From the NCBI GenBank assembly GCA_900073065.1, contig FJOG01000018.1, positions 1,314,044 to 1,378,043 on the forward strand: DNA of 64,000 nucleotides, written 5' to 3'. This DNA comes from Phialocephala subalpina (Eukaryota > Ascomycota > Leotiomycetes > Helotiales > Mollisiaceae). The notes beneath the pieces are model-generated. The model was not told the origin of the DNA, made no database searches, and saw only the letters and a list, made by a program, of their open reading frames with translations. Positions 10,968 through 19,635 of the stretch are shown in pieces. Position 1 is the stretch's first letter; each line of letters begins with the position of its first letter. The position numbers and the translations under genes are program-made.

Positions 10968-12064
10968 ATGTCGGCTAGGAACGAGCACCAGGTAGAAGTC
11001 AACGGCTTTGGCTGTAAATGTTTGAAGCATGAGAGCAACAGCGAATGCGAAATCGCAGCCAAGAGGGACTTACACCTCTCGATTTCAGCACGGTGAGTTC
11101 CCCTTATCCTAAAGAATGCGAGGTGTACAGTCTGATTGAGTGAAGGGTCATTGTCGGGAGCGCTATAATCCACGTCTTCGTTGGGAAGGATAATCAAGTA
11201 TTTGCCTGTCACGAAGACCTCCTTGCTCTCCATTCAGGCTACTTCAAGGAACGATTCGCCAGAGTGGAAGCCGACACAGACGAGAAGATTGCTCTCCCCG
11301 AAGCCGCTCCCCAAATATTCGCCGAGTTTTATGCCTGTATGTGTCGATTTCTCGGAGAATTATTCCCTCTTTCGGCATGTCTCTGGAGTGCATTGCTCCA
11401 TGTGCACTTTCAAGACCTGCATGTTTGCTCTCGAAACATAAAAAGCAGTTAGCTAACTCCGAGATCTTGATGAACAGGGTTGTACACTGGGAACTGGATG
11501 GCTACTTCAATTCTTTGCACGCAGACTACTGGGCAGGAGGCATATGCTCTCGCAACTTTTCTCGAAGCACCAGCACTTCAAAATTATTACATGGATCAGA
11601 ATAGAAAGGACTACAAGGAAGATAAGTTCAACTGGCTATACGCCAACAGCGTCGAATCGGTGTATAAGGTTACCAAGAAAGGCTCACTACACCGGAAATT
11701 CACCTCTCATGTAGTGGGCTGTAAAGATCCTCTCCGGGTATTTCCTGAAGGTAGTAAGGAGTGGAAAGCTTGGAAGAACTGCAAGGGTCCCAAGGGATTT
11801 TTCAAGAGATGTCCAGATCTAGAAGAGGACTTGACTGCGTTGAACGGCAAAGACTGGGGAGACACGTTCCCTTGGGACGAGTGCTATCGGAAGGACTATA
11901 TGGTGGAGGAAATTCCTCTGGGTTTAACCTGGGATCATCAGCTCTTGGCCAAACAATCACTTCAAGATAGGAAGAAGGACGCCAAGAACAAGGCTAAGCC
12001 GAAAGATGTTCGCAGCAAAATTGAGCTTGCTCATCTTGTACGCAAGAAGGAGCCTGCGGCTTGA
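10968..12064 (+). CDS. BTB/POZ domain protein, tandem paralog B (open)
   Basis: Three exons (10968-11092, 11146-11336, 11478-12064) give 300 residues, fully in frame. Exon 1 has the same Cys/His cluster as A (CKCLKHESNSEC) and ends HLSISAR at a phase-2 donor. BTB follows with HEDLLALHSGYFKERF and FAEFYAWLYTG. The extra 141-nt intron falls exactly within the Trp codon of the conserved A-W-L-Y motif, where the other four paralogs are continuous. It is either a gain in B or a loss elsewhere. The C-terminal part carries SVESVYKVTKKGSLHRKF, the family signature FPWDECYRKDYM and the end SKIELAHLVRKKEPAA. The function is unknown beyond protein interaction through BTB. Without the WLY intron, the frame would be broken by a long insertion, so that junction decides the model. 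Confidence 0.82.
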
Positions 12065-12863
12065 GATCGGGAAACTCGAGGAGAGACAGGAAGCTTTCTT
12101 TCGAGTTGGGAGTTGGGAGGGTGAGAAATGGCGTCAGCGAGAACATATCTTGGAGTGGGCCTCGGTAACACAATTCAATCATGGATTGGCATTCTCTGCC
12201 TCACTATGCATCAGCTTATATCCACGGTAATCGATCAAAAGAATCTTTTTCATTGCATGAACCAGAAGGGATCATGGCACATATCATCTTGGGGAATTGT
12301 TCGTTGCATGCTACGATTACTGGATTCCATGGAACTACAAGGCGAATAATAAAGCTAATTGTTACTGTAGCTGTTTGTTCGTTCGAGTTTTCTCTCATAT
12401 TCATTGCTTATCTCAGTGAAAGGAGTTGTATCTTGTTCTTGTAGTTCTGCCTGTTATTTCTTTGTGATTGCTGGAGGTTTCTCTAAGCGAAACTCCGTTC
12501 AGGCTTGAGTCCCTGTGTTTTAGTGAGTCCCTGTCGATTCGGCCAACGCATCCCCATATTCCAGGGTATCAACCACTAAATCCTTCAGCATCAAATCACC
12601 CTTGTGCCAGCATCAATGACCTGTGTTTTTCACACATGAATGATTATTGCAGCACAACAGTCCCATGCAATCTCAGTGTACTCCTTAAAGTCCCCATCGC
12701 ACCGAATTATGAACCTGAATAAAGGCATGAAAGAGTTTCGTGGAGTCCGCTAGAAATAAATACCAACTGGCACGAAATTGATGCAAAGAACCATACAGCT
12801 TCTTTCTAGATTCTTCTATCTCTCCCCTCACTTCGTCTTCTTCTTCTTTCCTTTCGCTTCACC
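12065..12863. other. spacer downstream of BTB paralog B
   Basis: About 800 bases with no recognisable gene. An ORF at 12468-12722 has no family features. The phrase CACAACAGTCCCATGCAATC near 12653 resembles CACGACAGTCCC near 15277, downstream of paralog C, suggesting that spacer was duplicated together with the genes. Confidence 0.4.
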
Positions 12864-13071
12864 AGGGGGTGCAGTAATTCGTGACCAACTAAAGTTTGCA
12901 ACCACAAAATATCGCACAACCCCAACTTTGCGACGGGCAAAAATTGGATAGAAGTATTAATCTCGCTTCGAAGAATATCTCTTGTTCGCGAAAGAAGTTT
13001 CTAGCTATTGTGGTTGTTGAGATACTCTCGATATTCTTCGGTTGAACGGGTCACGAATTAGTGCACCCCCT
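12864..13071. mobile_element. MITE-like element 3 (208 bp) with 23-bp inverted termini
   Basis: The left end AGGGGGTGCAGTAATTCGTG continues ACC (12864-12886). The right end (13049-13071) is its inverse complement with one mismatch (G to C after GGTGCA). There is no coding content. No convincing target-site duplication is seen, so the superfamily is unclear. It lies just upstream of relic gene C. Confidence 0.65.
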
Positions 13072-13291
13072 AGTGCTTGGTTGTATGAAACCACAACTTC
13101 CCCCGGATTAATCGACCCCATCCTCAATCTCAGAAGCCATTCTGGCAGATCATTGATCCCATTTATTTCGCATAGCTGACTACAAGCTGAAATCGCGATG
13201 TCTGCTAAGCAGCCCGCAGCAAAGGGCAAGGGGAAAGAAACGGCTGAGGTCGTATAGAAGGACGAAGCCAGCGAGTATCATTGCGAGTGTA

Positions 13292-13757
13292 CGGAGATCG
13301 CGGCATAAAGTGGCCGGGATTACAGGGCATATTTCCTCGTGTCCGCTATAAATCCACTGTAACCCTCTGGATCTGAGAGATTATGCACTAGCATTCCCTG
13401 AATTCCCAGCTTAATAGCCCATAACTGTACGAGGGATCTTCACAAAGGGTGCCACACCTTCCACTGAGACTTTCAGGGTTCTTTAGTGAGAGGCACACTG
13501 CTGGCATAGCAACGGCAACCCTAGGGATAGATCTTATAGGGCAGCGAAGCGATATGCACCCTGTAATTACAGGCATAAGCTTCGAATTGGTGTGGCACAC
13601 TTTGTCCACTAGTTTTAGCGTGCCATTAGTGTGTTATAGCGTGTAAAGGAGGCATTTTCAGCGCCTTGAGTCCAGAAGATCCTATCTCGGGGCATTTTTA
13701 CAGTGGACTTGCGGAAATATGCCTTGTAGTCCCCGCCGCTTTATGCCGCGATCTCCG
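13292..13757. mobile_element. MITE-like element 1 (466 bp) inserted in BTB relic C, TA target duplication
   Basis: The left end CGGAGATCGCGGCATAAAG is matched exactly (19 of 19) by the inverse complement of the right end. Weaker symmetry continues for about 50 bp, including GGCATATTTCC on both sides. The element is flanked by TA at 13290-13291 and 13758-13759. It has no coding capacity. The TA duplication and the GAGATC-CG word in the terminus resemble the Tc1/mariner-pogo element in paralog D, so a pogo-type transposase may have moved it (inference). Removing the element and one TA restores the reading frame of exon 1. Confidence 0.85.
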
Positions 13758-14195
13758 TATCGGCAAACACGAGAGTATTAGGGAATGCGAAATGAACACC
13801 AGGGAAGCAATCCACCTCTCTATTCTTCCCAAGTAAGTCTACACTCTTCTATACTTGATGGAGTACAAAATTTGACGAACCTAAGAGTCCTTGTTGGCAG
13901 CGAGACAGTGGTTGTGTATGTCTAGACAAGCAAGCCTTTACAATCTACAAAGGTTCGACGCCCCTAGCTCTAGAGTTGAAGCAATCCACAGCGGCTGTCT
14001 TCGCGGAGTTCTTTGCCTGGTTGTATACCTGCAAAATTCTTAATCGTATCCCAAAAAATTCCGGTGAGGGACTATGGGCACTCTGCGACTTCTTGAAAGC
14101 ACCAAAAGCCCAGAATAAGTTTATGGGTGAGAGCATCAATTTCTACCAGAACGAGAAGCAACATGTACATGAGAGCATCGATACGGAGAACGGTA

Positions 14196-14470
14196 CCAAA
14201 AGTCCTGCGATTACAGGGGCTTACAGGGCATTGATCGCTGTGCTCCCGCCGCCAGGGCAACGTCAGGGTTCAAACGCCTAAAAGTAATCCGCTATAGGCC
14301 CTTTTAGCGACCGCACCCTTGCACTACAAGGGAGAAGGTGTAGATGCAAGGTTGGGATCTTTCAGCGCAGTAGCCTGTGGTTATAGGGCCTTATAGGGAG
14401 TGCAGCTGTGCTAGATCACTGAAATACAACGCCTTACAGTGGTTGAGCGCTATAGTCGCAGGACTTTAGG
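14196..14470. mobile_element. MITE-like element 2 (275 bp) inserted in BTB relic C, TA target duplication
   Basis: The left end is CCAAAAGTCCTGCGATTACAG. The inverse complement of the right end reads CCTAAAGTCCTGCGACTATAG. It is flanked by TA at 14194-14195 and 14471-14472. It has no coding capacity. Its subterminal TTACAGGGCAT also occurs in element 1, so the two may belong to related families. Confidence 0.75.
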
Positions 14471-14887
14471 TACCGTCCTCCGTACTCCACTACCACGACA
14501 GGCTCTCTGCCCCGAAAATCAGCGGCCGACGTAATGAACCATGAGACTTTGCAGAAGATAACGAAGCTGCCGAAGGGAGAAGGCAAGAGGGTTTGAGAAA
14601 AGCGCTTCGAGAAGCATCCAGATATCGAGATCGATATGGTGAGCGCAAGGGTCCGGAAGTGGGGAAGGTTTCATCCTTGGGATCCCAAGCAACGGGAAAG
14701 ATATATGGAGGGAGAACCTGTTCTGGGGAATGTATGGGTTGAACAGATCCTGACGCAGCAGTCAATTGACGAACTCAAAGAGGCTGCCTCCACTAGGAGT
14801 GTGCAGAGTAAGTTTAAACAACAACATATTGAAGTAGGGGACGAGGTTGAAATACAGTGCATCGAGTTAGTGGTTGAAGACCATTGA

Positions 14888-15639
14888 GATGTAACAGAGT
14901 CCACGATCAACACAGACAATGTACTGTACAACCAAGAGACCTTTTCAGGAATCATCATGTTGCGCTCGATGGAATGAAGCTCGTCTCCTGCTTTCTTTTT
15001 CATCTAATATTTTGCCTTCTGAATAATAGGAGGAAAAGTAGATTGGCTACTTTTCTTTCGTGCGCAAGTCATTCGTGTATCCTTAAGCATCGTTTTGGGC
15101 AGCGAATGTCACCCTCGGGCGTTGATGACTGGACTTTGGTGGGGGTTTTCAGCGGATGTATGTAGTGTTGTCTCCCAAATTTCCAGGGCATCAAGGACTA
15201 GAGTTCTAGCGCCTCAGCGCACACATTGCTCATATCAACAATTATATTTGTCTTGCATATCAATTGTTATTAAAGCACGACAGTCCCTTTATACAACGAC
15301 TTTGTTCCTGTAGATAGTCCGTCTCACTGAACTAGGATCATTACAAAGACATGAAATCGCTTTATCGAGTTTGCTGGCAAGGAGTATCGCCCAGTTCCTT
15401 TGCCTAGCACTTCCCATGCATTCCAAGTTGGAGCAAAGATGAGTTTTGCAGCCCTTTTCTGAGCTCTTTCTGTTTTCAATTATCTCCACACTTCTTTTGT
15501 TTGAATTTAGACTTAAAGCTGACCATTCTAGCTTCAGAGATCTGTTGACCATGTTCAACCTTCTGGCTGCTGGACAATCACCATTTTAGGTTTCTGACCC
15601 GTGTGCACTTTCCCCGTTGACAAGATCAACGCAGACTAG
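14888..15639. other. spacer between BTB loci C and D
   Basis: About 750 bases without a recognisable gene. Minor similarity to the spacer after B is seen near 15277. Confidence 0.4.
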
Positions 15640-15915
15640 ATGCCTCCCAAGAAAGCGAGAGCTGGTTTGAAGGGGAAGAAAGTGTCAAGCTCTGGGAAAG
15701 AAAAGGTCGATGATTCTGGGAAGAAAATCGTCAATGAGAAAACCGTCGAGGACGACTTCACTGAAAAGCGAGGAGTCCATCTTTCAATTATCGCAAAGTA
15801 AGTCTCTATCATCCTCTCAAATCGTTATTCTGTACTCGAGTCTGATGCAACAAAGGGTCGTTATTGGCAGTACTGTTACGAAAGTCTATGCTGCCTCGGC
15901 AGATCGGGAGCAGTA

Positions 15916-18122
15916 ACCGAGATCCCGTGCAAAAGCACGTCCCTGCCAAAAGCACACAGTAAATTTTCGCGAAAATTAACCCCACTATACTCTTTAACAA
16001 TGGCTAGAGCAGACAAATCAGCACTTGTGAGCGCCGCTGTGGAGGCGTTTCGAAGAGGAGAGTATGCTACACTTACTACTGCAGCAAAAGCCAAAGGCTG
16101 CCACCCTACAGCTGTCCAGAGGCGGTTGCGTGGCCTTACTAAGACTCGGCGGGAGGCGAACTCATTTTGGCACTAATGCCTTACCAACATCCAAGAAGAG
16201 CTTCTAATTAATCGGATCGACATTCTAACGGACAAAGGAATACTTTCGACTAATCAATTTGTGAAGAATTTGGCGGAGGAAATTAGGGGTAGAGAAGTAG
16301 GGAAGAACTAAGTCGCTTAATTTTGCGTTAAACACAAAATCAAACTAAAAAGTGCGTATTTACGTAACTTGGACAATTTGCGTGTTTCTATAGAGCGTAT
16401 CCCCTTATTTGTCTTATTTTTTACAATAGTAATGTGTTTTAAATCCCTTAATTTCTCTATTTATTAGTATTCTAACTAATTTAGTGGGAATATTTTAATT
16501 TACTTAAGTAATCGAAAAATATATGATCACGGCCGAAAACATTTATAATTTCGACGAGAAAGGCTTCCTTATTAGCATATCACGTACTATAAAGAGGATT
16601 ATATCGTTAGAAGCATATAAATCTAATAGAGTGACCAAAAATAAGTAAGATGGGAATAGAGAGTTTATCTTATTGTTAGTATGCGTATCTACTATTAGCC
16701 GAGCTATACCTCCACTCCTTATTTACCGCGGCGCTAACGGGGAACTATAAGACACATAGGTCCAAAATGCACGCTCAAGTGATAGAATATGGTTCAGTGC
16801 TTTAGAGAATAGGTAGAGCAATAATAGAATTAGTTTAATTTGACTACAAAAAGTGTTTAAACGGTTTACTAAACCCAAAAGTCCGAGAGTATACCAGCTT
16901 TTGATTATAAATGAACATTCTTTACACGTTAATATGGCTTTTGTAGACTTTGCAAATCGTTATAGGATCATTATTATAGTTCTCTTCCCTCACACAACTC
17001 ACCGGCTTCAGCCCTTGGATATTGGACTATTTCAGCCTCTCTCAACTGTTTATTTTGTGGAGTTGGATAAATTGATGGATAAAAGCGGGGGTCTTATCGC
17101 AATATCTAAGCGGTTCTTTTACTCTCTATTTAAAACTGCATAGAAAAAGTCCTTTACAGAGAAAAATATCCAATATGCATTCGCGAAGCCTAGAATCTGG
17201 CCTATCAACTTTGTTCTTGTTTTAGAGCAATTGAAAAAGCCTGCCAAACCCGAGGACTTTAAGGATGCCAAGGCTCCTTCTACTCTTAAGACTGCTGTGG
17301 ACATTCGTCGCATGAAAAGGGAACTCCAGAATGCTCCAGTAGAAAAAAAGGAGAAGAAGCTTAGTGAGATTTTTGACGTCCTTAAGAAGTAGACTGCTAA
17401 GGTTTCTGTGGTCGAAAAAGAGGCTAGCAACCTTCGAGAAACTATTATTTTGGAGCAATAGAAACGCAAGAAAAGCAAGAGACTTGACTTGGCAAGTAAA
17501 GAAAGTTAAAGTTATAATATTTACTCACTAAACAAAGTGGATAAAGCTAAGGAGTATTAAGTAGAGAAAGACCGATTAGTAACAGAAAAGGAGGCAGCAA
17601 AGCAGGAAAGGAAGGCTATTAGAGAAACTAATATGGCCAAGAAATAGAAGGAGTAAAAAGCGAAAGAACAACGGTAAGCTGCTGCTCAATTGAAGAAAGA
17701 TCTCAAGGCGGCTTCGGCTTCCATTTTGGGAAAGGCCTCTCCTCGATCTTCCAAGTCAAAGTCTGCGCCAAAGCTTGCTAAAGGACTTATTTTAAAGGCT
17801 CCTAAAGTGAGAGTGGCCCCTCCCAACCCTCAGAAGAAGCAGGGTAAAAATCCTAAGAGCTTAATAGTTACGCTAAAAGTGGCCCTACCGGATCTAGAGG
17901 TAGTGCAACTAAGCAAGGGCGGGCGCCCAATAAAGCTACTACAACGCTTCAAAAATGCAAAATAAGTTTGAAAACCTTGAAATTAATCAAATATCATACC
18001 CCATTTCAAATTTGAAGTGAAAATAATCGCTAGTTGTTTCATAATAAAATTTTGAAGTTAAGAGGTGACATTTTGGTGGGGCGTGCTTTTGGCAGGGACG
18101 TGCTTTTGCACGGGATCTCGGT
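15916..18122 (+). mobile_element. Fot1/pogo-like DNA transposon, 2,207 bp, 40-bp perfect TIRs, TA duplication
   Basis: The left terminus (15916-15955) starts ACCGAGATCCCGTGCAAAAG. It is repeated without mismatch as the inverse complement at 18083-18122. TA flanks both sides (15914-15915, 18123-18124), the target duplication of the Tc1/mariner superfamily. Within each TIR the 9-mer CAAAAGCAC occurs twice, 17 bp apart, a likely transposase-binding arrangement. Inside is one transposase ORF with many nonsense codons. The middle part, about 16300-16850, is strongly AT-rich. The element is on the same strand as the host gene and is inactive on sequence grounds. Confidence 0.95.
16001..17965 (+). 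pseudogene. Fot1/pogo-type transposase remnant (HTH plus DDE), RIP-like decay
   Basis: The remnant starts MARADKSALVSAAVEAFRRG with a helix-turn-helix of the psq/CENP-B type (AAKAKGCHPTAVQRRLRG). It then meets TAA after NSFWH, TAA after REVGKN and others. The catalytic core is recognisable. NIYNFDEKGFLI carries the first Asp. LLIINEHSLHV stands where this family normally has a V-D-G-H-S-S-H-type block, so the second Asp has become Asn and the next Gly Glu. HTTHRLQPLDIGLFQPL carries the last acidic residue. A coiled, Lys/Gln-rich tail with several TAG codons ends near GGRPIKLLQRFKNAK. The stops look like CAA/CAG-to-TAA/TAG or TGG-to-TAG/TAA changes, and the lost Asp is a G-to-A change. These are the transitions produced by RIP on both strands. 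Confidence 0.9.
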
Positions 18123-18722
18123 TATTTCATGATCCACAAAGAGCTCCTTGCCCTGCACTTCGGCTATTTCAGGAGGAAGTTTCGCGAAGCCAGCAAAGAC
18201 AAGATAATTGCTGCGCAATTCCCACATTTCGAGGCCCCTATCTTTGCCAATTTCTGTGCTTGGTTATACAGTCGTCTGTTCATGCAGGCTACAGTGCTCA
18301 ACACTGATACTTCCGGGGAGGAATTGTACGCTCTCTGCACGTTACTTGAAGCACCAGCCGCACAGAATTTGTCCATGGAGGAAGCCCTACAAGATTACGG
18401 AATAGGAGATAACCATTGGATGGATCCCGAGAGCGTGGCATCGGTATACGGTGTGACTGGAAAAGGTTCCCTTCTCCGGAAGCTTTGCGCCAATGTATTA
18501 AACTGGAAAACACTGGAGAAGATCACGAAGGAAGACAACACATGGTGGGGCCGGGTCTTCCAACAATATCCGGACATCAAAACTGAGATGAAGAGTGCGA
18601 CGAGGCAGCAGGGGGGTAGGAAACATCCTTGGGATATTGAGTTCAGAGACGATTACATGACTCCAGAAATTCCCTTAAGAGACTTGGAAAGAGTTGATTT
18701 TGGAGACGCGACCACGTGCTGA

Positions 18723-19635
18723 TATTGAGCTCGGAGCTGCTGCCGGTAGGGTCTACATGAAGCTTTGGCTTGATCATCTTGAACCCGAGAAGGATGAAGA
18801 TGGAACTGTAGCACGTCTTACGAAGTAGAGGTCGGAGGGAGATCCGGAAGTCATTGTCGATATCGGAGCCGGAATTTGAGCTGCTCAGTAGATCATTCGT
18901 GAGTCTTGGAACAGTTATGTCAATTGACGTGCTCATCTCTCATATATTCTAGCACTTTCCGAGATCCGCATCGGAGCATCCTCTCTAATGTGAAACTAGA
19001 ACAGTCTGCCGCATATGCTAGTAGGAGGGACACTCTTAAATTCTCGGTGCAATAGTATAGGAAAATCCAAGAATTTTCTGACTGCCCACTGCATGGCAGC
19101 GTGACCCTAAAAACGCGCCGTGAAAGTGCAACAAATAGGCAGGATTTGATCACCGGCCTTTGTAACTTTCAGGGGGGCCTCCTCCCCGCCCCAAAGGTTT
19201 CAGGCTGCTGATCACTAAAAATCCGCAGCTTTAGCGTACTTGCCCCACCACTGCAAAGCTGTCTAGGATTGCAACCTGCAAATCGATAGCTCTTGCATCA
19301 TAAAAGTACATCCGGGTGCCAAACTTCTCAGAGGCTCTTTTTGACCCAGTAGTCGAAGAGTAAAGGTATTACAACGAAACAAAGGGCTTCCAGGAGGTTC
19401 TGAACGAGCCACATTATGGCATTTTCCGGCAACTTGCTCAAGCTGGTAGAATCCAGACAATGTGAAGTCTTTCTCGCCATTTATCTTAGTCTACGCATCT
19501 CTCTGCTTGTTCTACCATTTATATTTAGACTCCAAAGCTACCCATGGTTCTTCAGATCCAGCGATCAACGTTGAGAGTGATAGAAACGTTCGCATATCAT
19601 CAACTTCTCAATCTCCCAAGCCTCTTCAAACAACG
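18723..19635. other. spacer between BTB loci D and E, with a dispersed-repeat fragment
   Basis: No gene recognised. Near 19190-19240 it contains TTTCAGGCTGCTGATCACTA and TTTAGCGTACTT. Both words are shared, in swapped order, with 2694-2730. Confidence 0.45.

Larger units (their letters stand above)
13198..14887 (+). pseudogene. BTB/POZ paralog C, relic with two MITE insertions
   Basis: This locus keeps the family layout but cannot be read. Exon 1 begins MSAKQPAAKGKGKE. A TAG follows EVV, where C-to-T change of CAG would explain it, and the Cys/His cluster YHCEC is cut by a 466-bp element (13292-13757). Skipping the element and one TA gives CEC-IGKHESIREC and AIHLSILPK, followed by a phase-2 donor at 13833, as in the other paralogs. 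Exon 2 (from 13886) starts VLVGSETVVVYV. It then hits TAG, shifts frame (LDKQAFTIYKG) and lacks the DLLALHSGYF-type BTB core, resuming at TAAVFAEFFAWLYTCK. A second element (14196-14470) follows. The tail still shows TGSLPRKSAADVMN, a TGA after GEGKRV, and the family signature FHPWDPKQRERYMEGE. The number of independent lesions marks an old pseudogene. Confidence 0.85.
15640..18722 (+). pseudogene. BTB/POZ paralog D, interrupted by a Fot1/pogo-like transposon
   Basis: Exon 1 (15640-15797) encodes MPPKKARAGLKGKKVSSSGK and ends VHLSIIAK at the family's phase-2 donor. It lacks the Cys/His cluster found in A, B, C and E. Exon 2 starts at 15856 with VVIGSTVTKVYAASADREQ and is cut in a Tyr codon by the 2,207-bp transposon. 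After the element it resumes at 18125 with FMIHKELLALHFGYFRRKF. Joining 15856-15915 to 18125-18722, with one TA kept, gives a continuous 271-residue frame: BTB core, IFANFCAWLYS, SVASVYGVTGKGSLLRKL and the signature KHPWDIEFRDDYM. The C-terminus is shorter than in A and B, ending GDATTC. Apart from the insertion I see no stop or frameshift, so disruption may be fairly recent, or the allele may be intact in other isolates. Confidence 0.9.

Noticed and set aside
14260..14300. tRNA-like GGTTCAAACGCC word
   Set aside because: It has no acceptor stem or anticodon arm around it and lies inside a MITE.
13198..18722. Treating the BTB array as a CRISPR-like or toxin-type defence island
   Set aside because: There are no repeats with spacers, nucleases or toxin domains; only BTB paralogs and DNA transposons are seen.
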